A DNA stretch of 64,000 nucleotides from an uncultured Mucilaginibacter sp. (GCF_946481715.1 NZ_CAMLOV010000003.1:1-64000), one strand, 5' to 3'. Counted from the stretch's first letter, positions 8,837 to 18,139 are shown. Numbers and translations are program-made. The notes: a model not told the origin generated them from the sequence alone.

Positions 8837-10522
8837 ATGAAAATGATCAGTAAAATAAGTAAACTAATATTGGCACTGGTACTTGTAGGATCGTCGGTTT
8901 TTGCACAGAGTTTAGAAGATGCAAAAAAAGCGATAGATGCCGAACAATATCAGAAGGCTAAATCGATGCTTAAAAACCTAACGGTTACGCAGGCAACTAA
9001 GGATGAGAACTTTTTTTACCTGGGATGGGTTTATATCCTGCAGGATTATACCGACTCTGCAAAAACTGTATTTAATAAAGGGATCTCAGTAAACCCCAAA
9101 TCAGCTTTAAACTACGCTGGTTTAGGTGTTGCAGCATTTGTTGATAAAGACAGGGCAACCGCCACTACCAATTTTAACCAGGCTACTACATTGGCAGGCA
9201 AAGCCAGCCAGCCTTACGCTTATGTTGGTAGAGGTTACCTGATGGCTCCTGTAAACGACAGGGTGGCCCCTGCCGATGCCGATGCCGCTATTGCTGTTTT
9301 AAATAAAGGCAAAAGCCTAAATGCGAAGGATGTGGATGTATTGCTGGCGTTGGGCGATGCTTACCGTACACAATCAAAAAACACCGAGGCTTTGAATAAT
9401 TACCAGGCTGCGCTGGAGCTTAACCCTAAATTAGCTGCCGCTAAAGTTGCTACGGGCGTTATTTGGAAATTCGCTAATAACTTTGAGTCATCTGAAACTG
9501 AATTTAAGGCTGCTTTAGCTATCGACCCAAACTATGGCCCTGCATACCGCGAGTGGGCAGAAACTGACGTAAGGTGGGCATTATCAGACCCTAAAGTGGC
9601 ATCTTTAAAAGTTAAAGAAGCTACCGAACAGTACCGTAAATACTTAGCGTTAACAGATATGTCTGAAGAATCGCAGTTGCGTTATGCTGACTTCCTTGTG
9701 TACAGCGGCGACTGGAAGGCTTTGCAGGCTGTTGCTGCTGAATTAGCAAAAACCTCTAAAAACCTAAAAGTTCAACGTTACTTAGCATACGCAGCTTACG
9801 AGAATAAAGATTACCCTACTGCGCTATCTGCTATCAATATCTGGATTAGTAAAGCCGATCCAAAACGCGTTATCGCTCGTGATTATTTGTACCAGGGCCG
9901 TGCACAAATTGCCTCCGCACAAGATTCATTGGGTATCGCTTCATTACGTAAAGCGGCAAGTCTTGACACTACGCAAACAGATGTTTACGGTGAAATAGCG
10001 AAGTCGTTTTATCGCCAAAAGAAATATGAGGAAGCAGGTGATAGTTATAGGCAAGTTACTACCAAGGGAGGCAGAAATGTTAAGCTTACTGATTATTTTT
10101 ACGAAGGTATAAGTTACTATTTCGCGTATGACCCAAAGAAACCTAATGCCGATTCTTTGTTAACCAAAGCAGATTCTGCTCTTAGTTATGTAAACCAGAA
10201 GAGCCCAACAACAGCTGACGCTTACTTATACCGCGCCTACATAAACGATTTGAAAGAAAAAGACCGTAATAACATATCGGGCCTGGCTAAACCATTCTAT
10301 GAAAAATACATAGAATTAGTAATGGCCAAAGGGGTTCCGGATGAGAAAGCAAAGAAAAGCTTAGCTACAGCTTACGCTTATTTAGGCGCTTATTACGAAT
10401 TCAAAGAGAAGGATGATGCCAAAGCAGCGGAAAATTTTACCAAAGCCAGAGAAAACGATCCTAACAATAATCAGGCTAAGGCATACTTTACCCGTAAAGG
10501 CGGCGCAGCAAAAGGTAAATAA
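8837..10522 (+). CDS. Exported tetratricopeptide-repeat protein
   Basis: 561 residues with a signal peptide cleaved near Ala23 (SSVFAQ). The body is a solenoid of TPR units, recognisable in phrases such as YLGWVYILQDYTDSAKTVF, LLALGDAYRTQSKNTEALNN and GPAYREWAE. TPR arrays bind proteins. As last gene of the exbBDD-tonB operon it probably acts in the periplasm with the TonB system, but no partner is visible. Followed 18 bases on by a strong terminator. Confidence 0.9.
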   Translation: MKMISKISKLILALVLVGSSVFAQSLEDAKKAIDAEQYQKAKSMLKNLTVTQATKDENFFYLGWVYILQDYTDSAKTVFNKGISVNPKSALNYAGLGVAAFVDKDRATATTNFNQATTLAGKASQPYAYVGRGYLMAPVNDRVAPADADAAIAVLNKGKSLNAKDVDVLLALGDAYRTQSKNTEALNNYQAALELNPKLAAAKVATGVIWKFANNFESSETEFKAALAIDPNYGPAYREWAETDVRWALSDPKVASLKVKEATEQYRKYLALTDMSEESQLRYADFLVYSGDWKALQAVAAELAKTSKNLKVQRYLAYAAYENKDYPTALSAINIWISKADPKRVIARDYLYQGRAQIASAQDSLGIASLRKAASLDTTQTDVYGEIAKSFYRQKKYEEAGDSYRQVTTKGGRNVKLTDYFYEGISYYFAYDPKKPNADSLLTKADSALSYVNQKSPTTADAYLYRAYINDLKEKDRNNISGLAKPFYEKYIELVMAKGVPDEKAKKSLATAYAYLGAYYEFKEKDDAKAAENFTKARENDPNNNQAKAYFTRKGGAAKGK

Positions 10523-10540
10523 TATTTATAATTAAATGTG

Positions 10541-10577
10541 AAGGGGTTGTACTGTATAAGTACAACCCCTTTTGTTT
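10541..10577. terminator. Bidirectional terminator
   Basis: Perfect 13-bp stem (10541-10553 with 10559-10571), loop GTATA, T-run on the plus strand and A-rich flank on the other side. It ends the TonB operon on the plus strand and the double-glycine peptide gene on the minus strand. Confidence 0.85.
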
Positions 10578-10580
10578 TAC

Positions 10581-10742
10581 TTAAATAGGATCAGTAGATG
10601 CACAAACGTATCTTTTCCCATTCCCTAAGTCTGGAAGGGTGATACACACCTCTGTTGCCGAGCAACCTTCGCAGCCTGCTTTAGCCACCCCACCAATAAC
10701 CAGTTTCATTTCTTCTCTTGACAATTTTTTTTGATTTTTCAT
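10581..10742 (-). CDS. Double-glycine leader peptide (putative RiPP or bacteriocin-like precursor)
   Basis: A 53-residue ORF below usual length cut-offs. N-terminal leader MKNQKKLSREEMKLVIGG is typical of Bacteroidota natural-product precursors (the GG-leader family targeted by C39 peptidase transporters). Cleavage after Gly18 would free a 35-residue core starting VAKAGCEGC with four cysteines (24, 27, 33, 47), enough for two disulfides or for modification. It has its own promoter-like boxes upstream and shares a terminator with the TPR gene. No processing transporter, radical-SAM enzyme or lanthionine synthetase is in the window, so it is an orphan here. Confidence 0.8.
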   Translation of the reverse strand: MKNQKKLSREEMKLVIGGVAKAGCEGCSATEVCITLPDLGNGKRYVCASTDPI

Positions 10743-10794
10743 AAAACATTAAAATTAATCAGATTACGCCCTGATATTAAGCGGCATGAATTAT

Positions 10795-10825
10795 CAAAGT
10801 ACATACTTCTTTACTTTGCAAAGTA
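10795..10825 (-). promoter_or_regulatory. Candidate promoter and 14-bp palindrome before the GG-leader peptide
   Basis: On the minus strand TTTG (10822-10819) is followed after 17 nt by TACTTTG (10801-10795), close to the Bacteroidota -33/-7 pattern. The -33 box lies inside a perfect palindrome TACTTTGCAAAGTA (10812-10825), which could be an operator. Confidence 0.4.
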
Positions 10826-10940
10826 TCCTTTTATTGGGGGAGAATTTGTTATGTGCTGAAATTGATACTGGATTGGGGAGATCCAAATGGCTTATCTCAA
10901 AATTATATAATAAATTAACAATTACAACGAATCCTGTGAT

Positions 10941-10948
10941 TATATTTG
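10941..10948 (+). promoter_or_regulatory. Candidate nuoA promoter -7 box, very close to the start codon
   Basis: TATATTTG matches TAnnTTTG exactly and ends 4 bases before the nuoA ATG. If real, transcription would begin at or within a few bases of the ATG, giving a leaderless nuo message. Confidence 0.4.
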
Positions 10949-10952
10949 CAGC

Positions 10953-11324
10953 ATGGAATTAAAAAGTTTACCAAGTGATTTTCTTCCAATCATATTCCAG
11001 ATGCTGGTGGCGCTTGGTTTTGTGGTTACTACCATGTTTGTTACCCACAAAATAGGCCCAAAGCGCGTCACTAAAGACAAACTTACCCCTTTTGAGTCGG
11101 GTATAGAGGTTATTGGTAACGCCCGCACGCCAATGTCAATTAAATACTTCCTGGTAGCCATCCTGTTTGTGCTGTTTGATGTGGAGGTAATTTTTATGTA
11201 CCCCTGGGCGGTTAACTTTCGCGAGTTAGGTAAAGATGGGCTGATAGAAATGTTTATTTTTATGGCAACGTTGCTTGCCGGCTTCATTTATATTATTAAA
11301 AAAGGGGCGCTGAATTGGGATTAG
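10953..11324 (+). CDS. nuoA: NADH-quinone oxidoreductase subunit A
   Basis: Small membrane subunit of complex I near the quinone site. 123 residues, three hydrophobic helices (about 11-33, 65-85, 92-115). Family signatures: TPFESGIE (loop 1, usually PYECG; the Cys is Ser here) and IKYFLVAILFVLFDVEVIF. First gene of the nuo cluster. Separated from nuoB by 116 bases that hold a second promoter-like box. Confidence 0.96.
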   Translation: MELKSLPSDFLPIIFQMLVALGFVVTTMFVTHKIGPKRVTKDKLTPFESGIEVIGNARTPMSIKYFLVAILFVLFDVEVIFMYPWAVNFRELGKDGLIEMFIFMATLLAGFIYIIKKGALNWD

Positions 11325-11388
11325 TTTAGACTGATTCTAAATACATTGCCTCGCCTTTCTTAGTGTACTCGTTACAGCGTATTTTATT

Positions 11389-11396
11389 TAAATTTG
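11389..11396 (+). promoter_or_regulatory. Candidate internal promoter before nuoB
   Basis: TAAATTTG matches the -7 box TAnnTTTG, 45 bases before the nuoB ATG, in the only sizeable gap (116 bases) between nuoA and nuoB. Confidence 0.35.
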
Positions 11397-11440
11397 CAAA
11401 TCAGCTCTGCTGATGGGTTTATTTTATTTGATTAAAATTC

Positions 11441-11983
11441 ATGAGTGATATTCAAATAGTTGAGGCTCCTGCCGGTGTAGAAGGATCGGGCTTTTTTGCC
11501 ACATCGCTCGATAAGGCAATCGGAGTAGCACGTGCAAATTCGTTATGGCCATTGCCTTTTGCAACATCATGCTGCGGCATCGAATTTATGGCAACTATGG
11601 CCTCCACATACGATTTGAGCCGTTTTGGAGCTGAGCGGTTGAGCTTTTCGCCGCGCCAGGCCGACCTACTGATGGTAATGGGTACAATCTCTAAAAAAAT
11701 GGGGCCTGTATTGAGGCAGGTTTATTTGCAAATGGCCGAACCACGTTGGGTTATGGCTGTTGGTGCCTGTGCATCAAGTGGCGGGATATTTGATACTTAT
11801 TCTGTTTTACAAGGTATTGATGAAGTTATACCCGTAGATGTTTACGTACCGGGTTGCCCTCCGCGCCCCGAGGCGATAATAGACGGTTTTATGGCCATAC
11901 AGGAATTGGTGAAAACCGAAACATTGCGCCGCCGTAACGAACCTAAATACCAGGAGTTGTTAGCTAAATATGGGATACAATAA
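11441..11983 (+). CDS. nuoB: NADH-quinone oxidoreductase subunit B
   Basis: Carries iron-sulfur cluster N2, the last electron donor to quinone. Four cluster cysteines are visible: the tandem pair in TSCCGIE (44, 45), Cys110 in GACASSGG and Cys139 in PGCPPRPE. Length 180 is normal. Its stop overlaps the nuoC start (TAATG), so translation is coupled. Confidence 0.98.
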   Translation: MSDIQIVEAPAGVEGSGFFATSLDKAIGVARANSLWPLPFATSCCGIEFMATMASTYDLSRFGAERLSFSPRQADLLMVMGTISKKMGPVLRQVYLQMAEPRWVMAVGACASSGGIFDTYSVLQGIDEVIPVDVYVPGCPPRPEAIIDGFMAIQELVKTETLRRRNEPKYQELLAKYGIQ

Positions 11984-12486
11984 TGGGTAAGATAGCTAAC
12001 GAAGTTTTAATTCAAAAGCTGGGCGGTAAATTCCCAGGCCAGGTTGCAGAGTTAAGCCAGGACTATGGTTTGCTCTCGGTAGAAACAAACAGGGAGCAAA
12101 TAAGCGATGTGCTTGCCTATTTAAAAAACGACCCCGAGCTTAAATTCATATTCCTTACAGATATTACCGCGGTTCATTACCCGGAGCTGGAGAAGCCCGT
12201 TGGTGTAATTTACCACTTGCACAGCTTAACTACAAATACCCGCATTCGCGTAAAAGTGTTCCTTTCTGCCGATGACGTGCATATCCCTACAGCTACTTCG
12301 CTATGGGAAGGCGCCAATTGGATGGAAAGGGAAACCTATGATTTTTATGGGGTGATATTTGACGGGCACCCCGACCTGAGGAGAATACTGAATGTTGATG
12401 ACATGACGGTGTTCCCGATGAGGAAAGAATTCCCGCTGGAAGACCCTAACCGTATTGATAAAAAAGATTACTTTTTCGGAAGATAA
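11983..12486 (+). CDS. nuoC: NADH-quinone oxidoreductase subunit C
   Basis: Peripheral-arm 30-kDa subunit. The complex I 30-kDa signature ERETYDFYGVIFDGHPDLRR is near residue 110-130. 167 residues; separate from NuoD, unlike the fused NuoCD of E. coli. Overlaps both neighbours by one base. Confidence 0.97.
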   Translation: MGKIANEVLIQKLGGKFPGQVAELSQDYGLLSVETNREQISDVLAYLKNDPELKFIFLTDITAVHYPELEKPVGVIYHLHSLTTNTRIRVKVFLSADDVHIPTATSLWEGANWMERETYDFYGVIFDGHPDLRRILNVDDMTVFPMRKEFPLEDPNRIDKKDYFFGR

Positions 12487-13697
12487 TGTATAACCATCCC
12501 GTATATACCGATAACGACCCGCAAACCGAGCATTCTACGCTCAACCTCGGCCCAACCCACCCGGCCACGCATGGCGTGTTCCAAAACGTGTTGGAAATGG
12601 ATGGCGAAAGAATTGTTAGCGGCGTATCAACCATAGGCTACATACACCGCGCTTTCGAGAAGATTGCCGAGCATCGCCCTTTTTACCAGATAACACCACT
12701 TACCGATAGGCTTAACTATTGCTCGTCGCCCATCAACAATATGGGCTGGCATATGACGGTGGAGAAGCTTTTGGGCATCACCACACCAAAACGCGTAGAT
12801 TATATGCGTGTTATCATCATGGAGCTTGCCCGTATTACCGACCACATTGTTTGTAACTCTATATTAGGTGTAGATACTGGTGCATTAACGGGCTTTACCT
12901 ATATGATGCAGTACCGGGAGTCGGTATACGAGATATACGAAGAGATCTGCGGCTCGCGGTTAACTACCAACATTGGCCGTATAGGCGGGTTCGAGCGGAA
13001 TTTTAATACCATCGCATTTGATAAGATCCGCAATTTCTTAAAAATATATAAGGTAGGTTTAAAAGAGTTCGAAAGCCTTTTTAACCGCAACCGCATATTT
13101 GTTGACCGTACCCGTGGCGTAGCTGCGGTAACAGCGGAAGACGCGTTAAGCTACAGTTGGACCGGCCCTATATTACGTGCTACTGGCGTTGATTACGACG
13201 TAAGGGCCATGGAGCCGTATTCATCATATGAGGATTTTGACTTTGAAGTACCGGTTGGCGATAACGGCGACGTTTACGCCCGCTTTTTGGTGCGCAACGA
13301 AGAAATGTGGCAGAGCATGCGTATAATAGAGCAGGCGCTGGCAAAATTAGAGAAAGAACCATCAGATATATTCCACGCGGATGTGCCGGCATTTTACCTG
13401 CCTCCTAAGGAAGAAGTATACAATAATATGGAAGCTTTGATCTATCACTTTAAAATTGTGATGGGCGAAGTAGAAACCCCAACTGCCGAAGTTTATCACT
13501 CTGTTGAAGGTGCAAACGGCGAACTTGGATTTTATTTGGTTAACGACGGCGGCCGCTCGCCATACCGTTTGCATTTCCGCAGGCCAAGCTTTATCAACTA
13601 TCAGATGTACGCACCAATGAGCCGCGGCATGCTGTTATCTGATGCGATTATTAACATGAGTAGTTTAAACGTAATAGCAGGAGAATTAGATGCTTAG
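12486..13697 (+). CDS. nuoD: NADH-quinone oxidoreductase subunit D
   Basis: 49-kDa subunit that forms the quinone pocket together with NuoB. The N-terminus holds LNLGPTHPATHG with the His-containing loop that contacts quinone, and later IGYIHRAFEKIAE and GRIGGFERNF. Length 403 is standard. Overlaps nuoE by 8 bases. Confidence 0.98.
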   Translation: MYNHPVYTDNDPQTEHSTLNLGPTHPATHGVFQNVLEMDGERIVSGVSTIGYIHRAFEKIAEHRPFYQITPLTDRLNYCSSPINNMGWHMTVEKLLGITTPKRVDYMRVIIMELARITDHIVCNSILGVDTGALTGFTYMMQYRESVYEIYEEICGSRLTTNIGRIGGFERNFNTIAFDKIRNFLKIYKVGLKEFESLFNRNRIFVDRTRGVAAVTAEDALSYSWTGPILRATGVDYDVRAMEPYSSYEDFDFEVPVGDNGDVYARFLVRNEEMWQSMRIIEQALAKLEKEPSDIFHADVPAFYLPPKEEVYNNMEALIYHFKIVMGEVETPTAEVYHSVEGANGELGFYLVNDGGRSPYRLHFRRPSFINYQMYAPMSRGMLLSDAIINMSSLNVIAGELDA

Positions 13698-14214
13698 CGT
13701 ACAGGATACCAATACACCGGTAACGTTTTCGCCGGAACTGACAGCAAAGTTTGCAGATGTGGTTAGCCGTTACCCTGTGGGTAAACAGAAATCGGCCTTG
13801 TTGCCTATACTGCATTTGGTGCAGGCAGCATATGGCTGGGTAAGCGCACCTGCGATGGATGCCGTTGCCGAATACCTGTCTATCCAACCGATAGAGGTTT
13901 ACGAGGTAGCGTCGTTTTATACGATGTACTTTTTAAAGCCGCAGGGCAAGTATATGCTTGAAGTTTGCCGCACCGGCCCCTGCGAAATAGTAGGCGCTAC
14001 GCCAATAATGGAACATATAGAAAAAACACTTGGCGTAAAAGAAGGCGACGTAACCGAAGATGGCTTATTTAGCTGGAGAGGTGTTGAGTGCCTGGCAGCC
14101 TGTGGTTTTGGCCCAGTATTGCAAATTGGCCCTGAGTATACTTTTTACGAGAACCTAACTGCCGATTCGGTTGATAAATTGATTGGTGATTTAAAAGCAA
14201 AGGCGAACAACTAA
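13690..14214 (+). CDS. nuoE: NADH-quinone oxidoreductase subunit E
   Basis: 24-kDa thioredoxin-fold subunit with the [2Fe-2S] cluster N1a. Four ligands are seen: Cys93 and Cys98 (CRTGPC) and Cys134 and Cys138 (CLAAC). Works with NuoF in the NADH module. 174 residues; one-base overlap with nuoF. Confidence 0.97.
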   Translation: MLSVQDTNTPVTFSPELTAKFADVVSRYPVGKQKSALLPILHLVQAAYGWVSAPAMDAVAEYLSIQPIEVYEVASFYTMYFLKPQGKYMLEVCRTGPCEIVGATPIMEHIEKTLGVKEGDVTEDGLFSWRGVECLAACGFGPVLQIGPEYTFYENLTADSVDKLIGDLKAKANN

Positions 14215-15569
14215 TGGGACGCAAACTTTTACTCGAACATATTAACGTACCCGGCATCAACACTTTTGATGTGTACCGCTCTAAGGGTGGCTATGCAGCC
14301 GTGGAGAAAGCCTTGAAAACTCTTACACCCGAAGAAGTGGTGGAAGAGGTTAAAAAATCGGGCTTGCGCGGCCGTGGTGGCGCTGGTTTCCCTACCGGGA
14401 TGAAGTGGAGCTTTTTGGCCAAGCCCGAAGGTGTGGAACGTTACCTGGTTTGCAACGCCGATGAATCTGAGCCCGGTACTTTTAAAGACCGTTTTTTGAT
14501 GACCTATATCCCTCACTTATTGATAGAGGGAATGATCGTAGCCAGCTTTGCGCTTGGTGCAAAAACATCATACATATACGTTCGCGGGGAAATGATGCCG
14601 CAGATACGCATACTGGAAAAAGCTATTGCCGAAGCAAAAGCAAAAGGTTTTTTGGGTAAAAATATTTTAGGGACAGATTATAGCCTGGAGCTTTATGTAC
14701 AACCCGGCGGCGGCGCCTACATTTGCGGCGAAGAAACCGCTTTGTTAGAGTCATTGGAGGGCAAGCGCGGCAATCCAAGGATAAAGCCACCATTCCCGGC
14801 TATTGCTGGCTTGTATGGCTGCCCAACTGTGGTAAACAACGTTGAATCAATTGCGGCTGTTGTGCCTATCATTAACGATGGCGGCGAAGAGTATGCAAAA
14901 ATTGGCATTGGCCGCAGTACCGGTACTAAACTGATCTCAGCTGGTGGTAACCTGAAGAAACCCGGCGTTTACGAAATAGACTTGGGCTTACCGGCCGAAG
15001 AATTTTTATACAGCGATGAATATTGCGGGGGCATTGCCAATGGCAAACGCTTAAAGGCGGTTGTTGCGGGTGGTTCATCTGTACCAATTCTTCCTGCCAA
15101 CCTATTCTTAAAAACAGTTAACAATGAAGCACGGCTGATGAGCTACGAGTCATTGGCCGATGGCGGTTTTGTTAGTGGTACAATGATGGGTTCGGGCGGT
15201 TTTATCGCTTATGACGAAGACCAGTGCATTGTGCGCAATACCTGGAACTTTGCACGTTTTTATCACCACGAAAGCTGTGGGCAATGCTCGCCATGCCGCG
15301 AAGGTACCGGCTGGATGGAAAAGGTTTTACACCGCCTGGAATATGGCCACGGTAAAATGAGCGACATGGACCTGCTGGTTGATGTATCTAAAAAAATTGA
15401 AGGAAATACCATTTGCCCGCTGGGTGATGCTGCGGCCTGGCCCGTTGCCAGTGCCATACGCCACTTTAGGGACGAATTTGAATGGCACGTAACAAACGCC
15501 TACGAAGCAACCACACGTAACTATGGGATAGCGCATTATGCAGACCCTTTGAATGCGGTTGTTGCATAG
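14214..15569 (+). CDS. nuoF: NADH-quinone oxidoreductase subunit F
   Basis: 51-kDa subunit that binds NADH and FMN and holds cluster N3. FMN/NADH glycine-rich loop [13 protein letters not shown] at 50-62, second loop [20 protein letters not shown], and N3 cysteines in [13 protein letters not shown] (about 355-361) and TICPLGD (about 400). 451 residues, normal. A 28-base gap follows before nuoG. Confidence 0.98.
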   Translation: MGRKLLLEHINVPGINTFDVYRSKGGYAAVEKALKTLTPEEVVEEVKKSGLRGRGGAGFPTGMKWSFLAKPEGVERYLVCNADESEPGTFKDRFLMTYIPHLLIEGMIVASFALGAKTSYIYVRGEMMPQIRILEKAIAEAKAKGFLGKNILGTDYSLELYVQPGGGAYICGEETALLESLEGKRGNPRIKPPFPAIAGLYGCPTVVNNVESIAAVVPIINDGGEEYAKIGIGRSTGTKLISAGGNLKKPGVYEIDLGLPAEEFLYSDEYCGGIANGKRLKAVVAGGSSVPILPANLFLKTVNNEARLMSYESLADGGFVSGTMMGSGGFIAYDEDQCIVRNTWNFARFYHHESCGQCSPCREGTGWMEKVLHRLEYGHGKMSDMDLLVDVSKKIEGNTICPLGDAAAWPVASAIRHFRDEFEWHVTNAYEATTRNYGIAHYADPLNAVVA

Positions 15570-15597
15570 ATAAAATACTAACGACTAACAGAAGTCA

Positions 15598-16596
15598 ATG
15601 AAAGTTACAATTGATAGTATAACAATTGAAGTAGAGCCAGGAACTACTATCCTAAACGCCGCGAGGATGATAGGTGGTGATATCGTTCCGCCTGCTATGT
15701 GCTATTACTCCAAGCTGGAAGGCAGCGGCGGTAAATGCCGTACCTGTTTGGTACAGGTAAGCAAGGGCTCTGAAAAAGACCCGCGCCCTATGCCAAAGCT
15801 GGTAGCAAGCTGCCGTACCACTGTTATGGACGGTATGGAGGTGAAAAACATATCTTCCCCGGAAGTTATTGAAGCGCGTAAAGGTGTGGTGGAGATGCTT
15901 TTGATAAACCACCCGTTGGATTGCCCGGTTTGCGACCAGGCCGGCGAATGCCACCTGCAAGACTTGGGTTACGAACATGGTGCTGCCAAAACCCGCTACG
16001 AATTCGACCGCCGCACGTTTGAAAAAATTGACATAGGCGATAAAATACAACTGCACATGACGCGTTGCATCCTTTGCTACCGTTGCGTGTTTGTTGCCGA
16101 CCAGATAACCGACCACCGTATCCACGGTATCCTAAATCGGGGCGACCACTCCGAAATATCCACCTATATCACTAAAGCGGTTGATAATGATTTTAGCGGT
16201 AATGTAATTGATGTTTGCCCGGTAGGTGCATTAACAGATAGAACCTTCCGATTTAAGAACCGCGTATGGTTTACCAAACCGGTAGAGGCCCATCGCGAAT
16301 GCGAGAACCCTAAATGCTGCGGTAAAGTAACGCTGTGGTATAAAGGCGAAGATGTTTTGCGCGTGACTGCACGTAAAGACGAATATGGTGAAGCAGAAGA
16401 ATTTATTTGTAATACCTGCCGTTTTGATAAGAAGAAAACTGCTGATTGGGTAATAGAAGGCCCACGCAAAGTATCAAACAAATCGGTTATCAGTTCTAAC
16501 CACTACGATACGCTTATGCCATTGCCGGTTGTAAAAACCAACCCGCTGTTGCAGCAAGCCAATAAAGAACAATTTGAAAGGGAGACACGCCTGTAA
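15598..16596 (+). CDS. nuoG: NADH-quinone oxidoreductase subunit G, short form
   Basis: Electron-wire subunit of the NADH module. It keeps the N-terminal ferredoxin domain with [2Fe-2S] ligands Cys35, 47, 50, 72; the His(Cys)3 cluster (His105, Cys109, 112, 118); and a [4Fe-4S] set (Cys157, 160, 163, 207). After that come five further cysteines (235, 240, 241, 271, 274) in the place of the Fe4S4 part of the molybdopterin-like domain. The protein then stops at 332 residues, whereas E. coli NuoG has about 900: the large molybdopterin-oxidoreductase-like domain is absent. nuoH starts on its stop codon, so this is not a recent break. Confidence 0.95.
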   Translation: MKVTIDSITIEVEPGTTILNAARMIGGDIVPPAMCYYSKLEGSGGKCRTCLVQVSKGSEKDPRPMPKLVASCRTTVMDGMEVKNISSPEVIEARKGVVEMLLINHPLDCPVCDQAGECHLQDLGYEHGAAKTRYEFDRRTFEKIDIGDKIQLHMTRCILCYRCVFVADQITDHRIHGILNRGDHSEISTYITKAVDNDFSGNVIDVCPVGALTDRTFRFKNRVWFTKPVEAHRECENPKCCGKVTLWYKGEDVLRVTARKDEYGEAEEFICNTCRFDKKKTADWVIEGPRKVSNKSVISSNHYDTLMPLPVVKTNPLLQQANKEQFERETRL

Positions 16597-17630
16597 TGGA
16601 ATTAGCAGAAATAGGTATAAAATTCGCTTTGGTAGCTATCATTTTTGGTATTAGCCTGGTGGTGGCTATGTATTCTACTTATGCCGAGCGCAAAATAGCG
16701 GCATTTTTTCAGGACCGGGTTGGCCCTAACCGTGCAGGTCCCTTTGGTATTTTACAGCCATTGGCCGATGGTGCCAAGATGTTTTTGAAGGAAGAGATCA
16801 TCCCGACCAACGCAACACCGTTTTTATTTATAGTTGGCCCATCGTTGGCTATTCTAACCGCTTGTATCGGCTCTGCTGTTATACCGTGGGGGCAAAATAT
16901 AGTTATCGCAGGTAAAACAATACCGTTGCAGGTTACTGATATTAACGTAGGCATCCTGTACATATTCGGCGTAGTATCATTAGGCGTATATGGTGTAATG
17001 ATAGGCGGCTGGGCATCAAACAACAAATACTCCCTGTTAGGCGCTATCCGCGCGGCATCGCAAAATATCAGCTACGAAATTTCGATGGGGCTTTCTATTA
17101 TCGCATTATTGCTGGTAACCGGCACCCTTAGCCTTGGAGAAATTGCACAACAGCAACACGGCTGGCATTGGAATGTGATTTATCAGCCGGTAGGTTTTAT
17201 CCTGTTCCTGATATGTGCCTTTGCAGAAACTAATCGTACACCGTTTGACCTGCCCGAGTGCGAAACTGAGTTGGTTGGCGGTTACCACACCGAGTACTCT
17301 TCCATGAAGTTGGGTTTTTACCTTTTCGCAGAGTACATCAATATGTTTATTTCATCGGCAGTAATGGTAACCTTATACTGGGGCAGCTATAACTATCCGG
17401 GCATGGACTACATGAACGAATTATTGGGTACAACCTGGGGGCCATTATTTGGTTTCGGTGTAATGTTCTTTAAAACGTTGCTGTTCATTTTCTTTTTTAT
17501 GTGGGTGCGCTGGACTATCCCGCGTTTCCGCTACGACCAACTGATGGACCTGGGCTGGAAAGTATTGATACCTTTGGCCATTGCCAATATTGTTATAACC
17601 GGTATAGTTATTACTTTTTTTAAATTATAA
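16596..17630 (+). CDS. nuoH: NADH-quinone oxidoreductase subunit H
   Basis: Membrane subunit joining the two arms and lining the quinone tunnel. Signatures: YAERKIAAFFQDRVGPNRAG near residue 30-48 and FAETNRTPFDLPECETELV with the conserved acidic residues. Eight or so membrane helices in 344 residues. Overlaps nuoG by one base; nuoI follows after 11 bases. Confidence 0.98.
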   Translation: MELAEIGIKFALVAIIFGISLVVAMYSTYAERKIAAFFQDRVGPNRAGPFGILQPLADGAKMFLKEEIIPTNATPFLFIVGPSLAILTACIGSAVIPWGQNIVIAGKTIPLQVTDINVGILYIFGVVSLGVYGVMIGGWASNNKYSLLGAIRAASQNISYEISMGLSIIALLLVTGTLSLGEIAQQQHGWHWNVIYQPVGFILFLICAFAETNRTPFDLPECETELVGGYHTEYSSMKLGFYLFAEYINMFISSAVMVTLYWGSYNYPGMDYMNELLGTTWGPLFGFGVMFFKTLLFIFFFMWVRWTIPRFRYDQLMDLGWKVLIPLAIANIVITGIVITFFKL

Positions 17631-17641
17631 GGTAGTTGATA

Positions 17642-18139
17642 ATGGAATCATTAAGTAATAAAAAGAAAGTTTTAGAAGTAAAGCCGCTCAATTTTTGGGA
17701 ACGTGCTTACCTGCCTGCTATTGCAAAAGGGTTGAGCATTACCATGGGTCATTTCTTTAAAAAACCCGTTACTATACAATACCCCGAACAAAAACGCGAG
17801 TTCTCTGAAAACTACCGTGGCTTGCACTCGCTTAAACGCGACGAGAACGGTGCGGAGCGCTGTACGGCTTGTGGCCTTTGTGCATTATCGTGCCCTGCGG
17901 AAGCCATTACCATGACCGCCTCTGAGCGCCAAAAAGGCGAAGAGCATTTATACCGCGAAGAAAAGTACGCTGCTGTTTACGAGATAAACATGCTGCGCTG
18001 TATTTTTTGCGGCCTTTGCGAAGAAGCCTGCCCTAAAGAGGCGATATATTTGGATGGCGATATCGTCCCTTCGGATTACCTGCGCAAGGATTTTATTTAC
18101 GGTAAAGACAAATTAGTAGAAGCACCTTTAAATCAATAA
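17642..18139 (+). CDS. nuoI: NADH-quinone oxidoreductase subunit I
   Basis: Ferredoxin-like subunit with clusters N6a and N6b: CTACGLCALSCP (74, 77, 80, 84) and CIFCGLCEEACP (120, 123, 126, 130). 165 residues. The ATG at 17642 is preferred over a TTG two codons upstream. A 61-base gap with a promoter-like box separates it from nuoJ. Confidence 0.97.
   Translation: MESLSNKKKVLEVKPLNFWERAYLPAIAKGLSITMGHFFKKPVTIQYPEQKREFSENYRGLHSLKRDENGAERCTACGLCALSCPAEAITMTASERQKGEEHLYREEKYAAVYEINMLRCIFCGLCEEACPKEAIYLDGDIVPSDYLRKDFIYGKDKLVEAPLNQ

Noticed and set aside
15598..16596. NuoG truncated by frameshift or sequencing error
   Set aside because: The stop overlaps the nuoH start (TAATG) and no trace of the missing domain follows in any frame, so the short form is genuine.
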